Shown piece by piece: positions 16,036-18,422 of a stretch of DNA of 18,422 nt. A program made the translations under genes and the position numbers. The stretch comes from Comamonadaceae bacterium UBA2334. GTDB lineage: Bacteria; Pseudomonadota; Gammaproteobacteria; Burkholderiales; Burkholderiaceae_C. Position 1 is the first letter of the stretch, and each line of letters begins with the position of its first letter. The notes under the pieces are model-generated. The model did not search any database. It had not been told where the DNA came from and worked only from the letters and a program-made list of their open reading frames with translations. Location of the stretch: NCBI GenBank assembly GCA_002344885.1, contig DDUQ01000013.1, positions 27,899-46,320 on the forward strand, read 5' to 3'.

Positions 16036-17277
16036 ATGCTGCCAAGCCACTGCTTCACCAACAGCGAGTACCACGGCAACAGCGGCCCGCTGCATGTGAG
16101 CTTTCTGCGCAGCCCTTCACCCGCCAATGAAGCCTTCCGTGCTGCCTGCGCTGAAAAAAGCATCCCTTTCAACCCCGACTACAACGGTGCCCAACAGTAC
16201 GGCATTTCCCCCACGCAGGCGACCCAATACAACGGTGAGCGCTGGAACGCGGCACGCGCCTACCTGCACGCCAATGCGGATCGCAAAAACCTGACCGTGC
16301 GCACAGGCTGTCACACACGCAAAGTGCTGATCGAGAACAAGGTCGCCATCGGCGTGGAATATCGCCAGAATGGCAACGTGCAGCAGGTGCGAGCCAGCAA
16401 GGAAGTGATCCTCAGCGCCGGTGCCTACGGCTCACCGCAATTGCTGATACTGTCCGGGATTGGTCCGCTTGCCGAACTTCAAAAACATGGCATCGCGCCC
16501 GTAAACGCGTTGCCTGGTGTGGGCCAGAACCTGCAGGATCACATCACCAGCAACCTGATTTACCGCACCCCGCGTTGGCAAGACACGGTGGGTATCTCGC
16601 TGAGCGGGGCGTGGGCAATCGCCAAGGCAATCTTGCAATGGCGCCGGGAACGCAAAGGATGGGTGACCAGTTGCGCGTCCGAAGGCAACGGGTTTGTGTC
16701 CACCTGTGGCGACACGGAACACCCGGACATCCAGTTTGCCTTCTTGCCCAGCATTGTGGACGACCACACCCGCAAACCACACCTGGGCCACGGCTATACC
16801 CTGCACACCACCCTCATGCGCCCCAAAAGCCGAGGCAGCGTCACGCTGCAAAGCGCAGACCCCCACCAGGCTCCAGCCATTGACCCGGCCTTTTTCAGCC
16901 ATCCGGATGACATTGCAGTGGCGATGAAGGGCGCCCGCATGGGCTTCGAGGTGCTGGAAGCCAAAGCCATGGCACCCTATCGCGGCAAGCGCCTGCACCC
17001 GTTCGACGTCAACGATGACCGCGCCCTGGAGCATTTTTTGCGCACCACTTGCGACACCGAATACCACCCTGTGGGCACCTGCAAAATGGGACCAGACAGC
17101 GACCCGATGGCCGTGGTAGACGCTCAACTGCGGGTGCGGGGCATACAACGCCTGCGCGTGGTCGACGCCTCGATCATGCCCAACCTAGTGTCAGGCAACA
17201 CCAACGCACCGACCATGGTCATAGGCGAAAAAGCCGCAGACCTGATTCGCCAAACCCCCAGGATCGGTCGCAACTGA
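16036..17277 (+). pseudogene. 5'-truncated GMC-family (choline dehydrogenase-like) oxidoreductase
   Basis: The 413-codon frame covers the middle and C-terminal parts of a GMC flavin oxidoreductase. It begins just before EYHGNSGPLHV, which falls near residue 140 of full-length members (about 530-560 residues). It retains SKEVILSAGAYGSPQLLILSGIGP, PGVGQNLQDH, catalytic-His segment EYHPVGTCKMGPD, and C-terminal VDASIMPNLVSGNTNAPTMVIGEKAADLI. The N-terminal FAD-binding region (GxGxxG Rossmann motif and following contacts) is absent, not frameshifted: the intact dehydrogenase stops only 26 bases upstream, and an in-frame stop lies at 16000-16002. The protein should not bind FAD normally, so I call it a pseudogene, although the rest is free of stops and a fragment could be made. 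A tight deletion between the two genes is the simplest cause. The parental enzyme probably made the aldehyde used by the ALDH. Confidence 0.85.
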
Positions 17278-17322
17278 TATCTGATATGAAGTAACCGAAC
17301 CATCACTGGTCCGGAATACTTC
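17274..17322 (+). other. CTGATAT tandem repeat and imperfect hairpin after the GMC remnant
   Basis: CTGATAT occurs twice in tandem (17274-17287) across the stop codon. It is followed by an interrupted hairpin at 17288-17322: GAAGTA with TACTTC, then CCG with CGG, then CCA with TGG around a TCAC loop. There is no proper T tract, so it is only a weak terminator candidate. Confidence 0.35.
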
Positions 17323-17327
17323 ATTGT

Positions 17328-17386
17328 TCATAGCTTTTAATGCCCGACAGATAAGCGGTAGAAGCTATTTTTACCATTAGATTTAC
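17328..17386. repeat. Intergenic repeat, copy A (Comamonadaceae-type element)
   Basis: An AT-rich segment with ATAGCT (17330-17335) and its inverse AGCTAT (17363-17368), containing AGATAAGCG and ending GATTTAC. It aligns with copy B at 18270-18323 and resembles an intergenic sequence I recall as common in Comamonadaceae. It directly follows the stop of the lpdA remnant in the same relative position as copy B follows the real lpdA. Confidence 0.45.
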
Positions 17387-17389
17387 AAA

Positions 17390-17475
17390 TCACTTCCGCG
17401 CAGGCGGCACATCCGTGCAAGACCCATGCGCCACCTCGGCCGCCATGCCGATGCTCTCGCCCAGCGTGGGGTGGG
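17390..17475 (-). pseudogene. lpdA 3'-end remnant (second copy of the E3 C-terminus)
   Basis: On the minus strand these bases encode HPTLGESIGMAAEVAHGSC then TDVPPARK and a TGA stop. This is the C-terminus of dihydrolipoyl dehydrogenase, matching the real lpdA end 934 bases to the right. Across 83 aligned bases (17393-17475 against 18327-18409) I count 10 differences. Seven codons differ and five of the changes are silent, including a TCT/AGT serine switch; only the last codons before the stop change residues (Arg-Ala for Lys-Gly). Similarity ends at 17475, directly against the toxin stop codon (17476-17478). It has no start and no function as a gene. Confidence 0.85.
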
Positions 17476-17892
17476 TCATGGCTGGCTTGGCGCGATCAGC
17501 CGCACATCCAACCCGGTCACCTTGTAAAAGCCCGCATCAGCGGTCACAAACAGCGCGCGGTCAGACGCCACCAATGCACTGGCCGCTTGCAAGGCATACG
17601 GGGTTTTCAGGCCATGGCGGGCACGCAGTTGGGTAGCGGCATCCATCACCTCGGCATTCAACTCGACGATGTGTACAGAGGCAAAAAAATCGTCATACCG
17701 TTTCAACAGCGCCGCATCGCCTTCGCGCAATGGCTTGACCCGGCACTCCAACACAGACAAACGCGACACCATCAGTTCAACACTTGGCTGCTGCGCACAC
17801 ATCTGCGCCAATGTTTCGATGGCCGCAGTGCGAAAAGCCGCGGCACCTTCGAAACGGTAGATGAGGGCACAGGCATCCAGGAACAGCCTCAC
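17476..17892 (-). CDS. vapC: PIN-domain (VapC-like) toxin with a substituted catalytic residue
   Basis: This 138-residue PIN-domain protein is a usual length for VapC-type RNases, which cleave tRNA or other RNA using Mg2+ held by conserved acids. Asp6 (LFLDACALIY), Glu49 (SVLECRVKPL) and Asp119 (FVTADAGF) are present. The third acid, normally in LKTPDALHLA, is Tyr99 (LKTPYALQAA; codon at 17596-17598), and the following His is Gln. A GAT-to-TAT change at that site would likely weaken or abolish RNase activity. The start is GTG 17892, overlapping the antitoxin stop by four bases (GTGA), the standard coupling for such operons. The last codons abut the lpdA remnant. It could be a decayed toxin, a hypomorph, or a protein kept as a partner for the antitoxin. 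Confidence 0.88.
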   Translation of the reverse strand: MRLFLDACALIYRFEGAAAFRTAAIETLAQMCAQQPSVELMVSRLSVLECRVKPLREGDAALLKRYDDFFASVHIVELNAEVMDAATQLRARHGLKTPYALQAASALVASDRALFVTADAGFYKVTGLDVRLIAPSQP

Positions 17893-18173
17893 CGATCACT
17901 CCAACCTTCGTTCAACCCCGCCAGGCGGGCCTGCAAACCCGATGCATCCAGCCCACCCACATCGGCATCAGGCGCAAGAAATTGGCTCAAAGCAGTGGAA
18001 GCCGATGTCTGGGCACGCTGTGCCTTTGCCAGCAACGCGTTGTAATCCGCCGTGCTCAGCACCACTGCGCTGGGTCGGTTGCGCTTCATCAGATGCACCG
18101 GCCCCTGCGCCAGCGCCGCATCCAGCGCTGCAAAACCGCTGCGCTTGATCTCTGCCACCGTGATGACATTCAT
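17889..18173 (-). CDS. Phd/YefM-family antitoxin
   Basis: This 94-residue antitoxin has an N-terminal Phd/YefM DNA-binding fold (about 1-55: MNVITVAEIKRSGFAALDAA, then GPVHLMKRNRPSAVVLSTADY) and a variable Ala-rich C-terminal tail ending LAGLNEGWSDR that should bind and neutralise the PIN toxin. It is first in the operon, and its stop overlaps the toxin GTG. The start ATG 18173 has AAAGGG at 7-base spacing. A 12-base palindrome covers the start codon and another lies about 20 bases further upstream, consistent with autorepression. It is transcribed in the same direction as lpdA but separated from it by a strong terminator. Confidence 0.88.
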   Translation of the reverse strand: MNVITVAEIKRSGFAALDAALAQGPVHLMKRNRPSAVVLSTADYNALLAKAQRAQTSASTALSQFLAPDADVGGLDASGLQARLAGLNEGWSDR

Positions 18174-18203
18174 ATGAATACCCTTTCAAGAACCGAAAAC
18201 GGT
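18168..18203. promoter_or_regulatory. Candidate antitoxin operator: two palindromes at the TA promoter
   Basis: ATTCATATGAAT (18168-18179) is a perfect 12-base palindrome across the antitoxin start codon. ACCG-AAAA-CGGT (18192-18203) is an inverted repeat with a 4-base spacer, itself within ATACC/GGTAT arms (18178-18182 and 18201-18205). A possible minus-strand -10, TATGAT, lies just upstream, but no good -35 is seen. The autoregulatory role is inferred from the family. Confidence 0.4.
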
Positions 18204-18228
18204 ATCAATCATACACAAAGTGCCCAGC

Positions 18229-18262
18229 AAAAAGCCCGAACCGTTTCCGGTTCGGGCCTTTT
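18229..18262 (-). terminator. lpdA rho-independent terminator
   Basis: GCCCGAACCG (18234-18243) pairs perfectly with CGGTTCGGGC (18248-18257) around a 4-base loop. On the minus strand the stem is followed by TTTTT, so it ends lpdA transcription and insulates the toxin-antitoxin operon. Ts after the plus-strand arm make it partly bidirectional. Confidence 0.85.
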
Positions 18263-18269
18263 CATTTTC

Positions 18270-18323
18270 TGATAGCAGCTTGTGCTTTATAGACAAACGC
18301 AAGAGGCCATTTTGGCTTTGAAT
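18270..18323. repeat. Intergenic repeat, copy B (Comamonadaceae-type element)
   Basis: A segment starting TGATAGCAGCTTGTGC, with AGACAAACGCAAGAGGCC and then ATTTTGGC, resembling a short intergenic repeat I recall from many Comamonadaceae genomes. It lies between the lpdA stop and the lpdA terminator and aligns imperfectly with copy A at 17328-17386. Confidence 0.5.
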
Positions 18324-18422
18324 TTACTTCTTGCCAGGCGGCACATCGGTGCAACTGCCATGCGCCACCTCAGCCGCCATGCCGATGCTCTCGCCCAACG
18401 TGGGGTGGGGGTGGATGGTTTT
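18324..18422 (-). CDS. lpdA: Dihydrolipoyl dehydrogenase (E3), C-terminal 32 residues (runs off the right edge)
   Basis: The minus strand reads KTIHPHPTLGESIGMAAEVA, then HGSCTDVPPGKK and TAA. IHPHPTLGES is the conserved C-terminal segment of dihydrolipoamide dehydrogenase, where the His and the Glu of HPHPTLGE form part of the active site of the partner subunit. E3 reoxidises dihydrolipoamide with NAD+ in the pyruvate or 2-oxoglutarate dehydrogenase complexes. The CxDxP-type tail resembles, from memory, the pyruvate-dehydrogenase E3 of Burkholderiales. Only 33 codons are inside the window; the start lies beyond the edge. A strong terminator follows. Confidence 0.88.
   Translation of the reverse strand, partial: KTIHPHPTLGESIGMAAEVAHGSCTDVPPGKK

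Noticed and set aside
17390..18409. Direct att repeats of a site-specific integrative element
   Set aside because: The direct repeats are real, but 88% identity with mostly silent changes and no integrase or excisionase between them do not support a mobile element with functional att sites.

Overview
The window looks like chromosomal DNA from a Burkholderiales bacterium, most likely Comamonadaceae. The evidence is moderately high GC, a Bug-type periplasmic binding protein, a dihydrolipoyl dehydrogenase C-terminus of the type I associate with this group, and two intergenic copies of a sequence resembling a repeat I recall as common in that family. The assignment rests on recognition, not on a search.

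Layout. 1-1770 (-) is the first 590 codons of a PLP-dependent Orn/Lys/Arg decarboxylase that runs off the left edge. 1951-4808 (+) is a trkA-trkH potassium-uptake operon with overlapping stop and start. 4927-5922 (+) is an orphan Bug-family solute-binding protein, closed by a bidirectional terminator. 6090-7396 (-) is an nfeD-SPFH (paraslipin) membrane pair. 7519-12528 is a signalling block: a chemoreceptor (-), a membrane PAS histidine kinase (+) and a GAF/HD-GYP cyclic-di-GMP phosphodiesterase (-). 12600-13652 (+) is an exported formylglycine-generating-enzyme-like protein that lacks the catalytic cysteines. 13727-14422 (-) is a Crp/Fnr-family regulator, divergent from a coniferyl-aldehyde-dehydrogenase-like gene (14568-16010, +). 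That gene is followed by a GMC oxidoreductase that has lost its FAD-binding N-terminus (16036-17277).

The right end (17278-18422) is the most unusual part. A Phd/PIN toxin-antitoxin operon (-) lies between the true 3' end of lpdA (18324-18422, -) and a second, diverged copy of that 3' end (17390-17475, -). The two copies differ mainly at silent positions, which suggests that one came from a functional lpdA of another lineage rather than from local duplication and decay. The PIN toxin has Tyr where a conserved catalytic Asp is expected.

How the parts work together. The Crp-like regulator and aldehyde dehydrogenase share a 145-base intergenic region with a perfect palindrome (TGTTAA-N4-TTAACA). 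It overlaps a plausible -35 box and sits about 40 bases upstream of the predicted start site, the geometry of class II Crp/Fnr activation. The dehydrogenase and the broken GMC gene would form an alcohol-to-aldehyde-to-acid pathway, now probably missing its first step. There is no gene-free stretch above 300 bases. I see no rRNA, tRNA, CRISPR array, integrase or transposase. No wholly new multi-gene system is evident; the best leads are the lpdA/toxin-antitoxin junction, the inactive-looking toxin, the palindrome/regulator pair and the cysteine-less FGE homologue.
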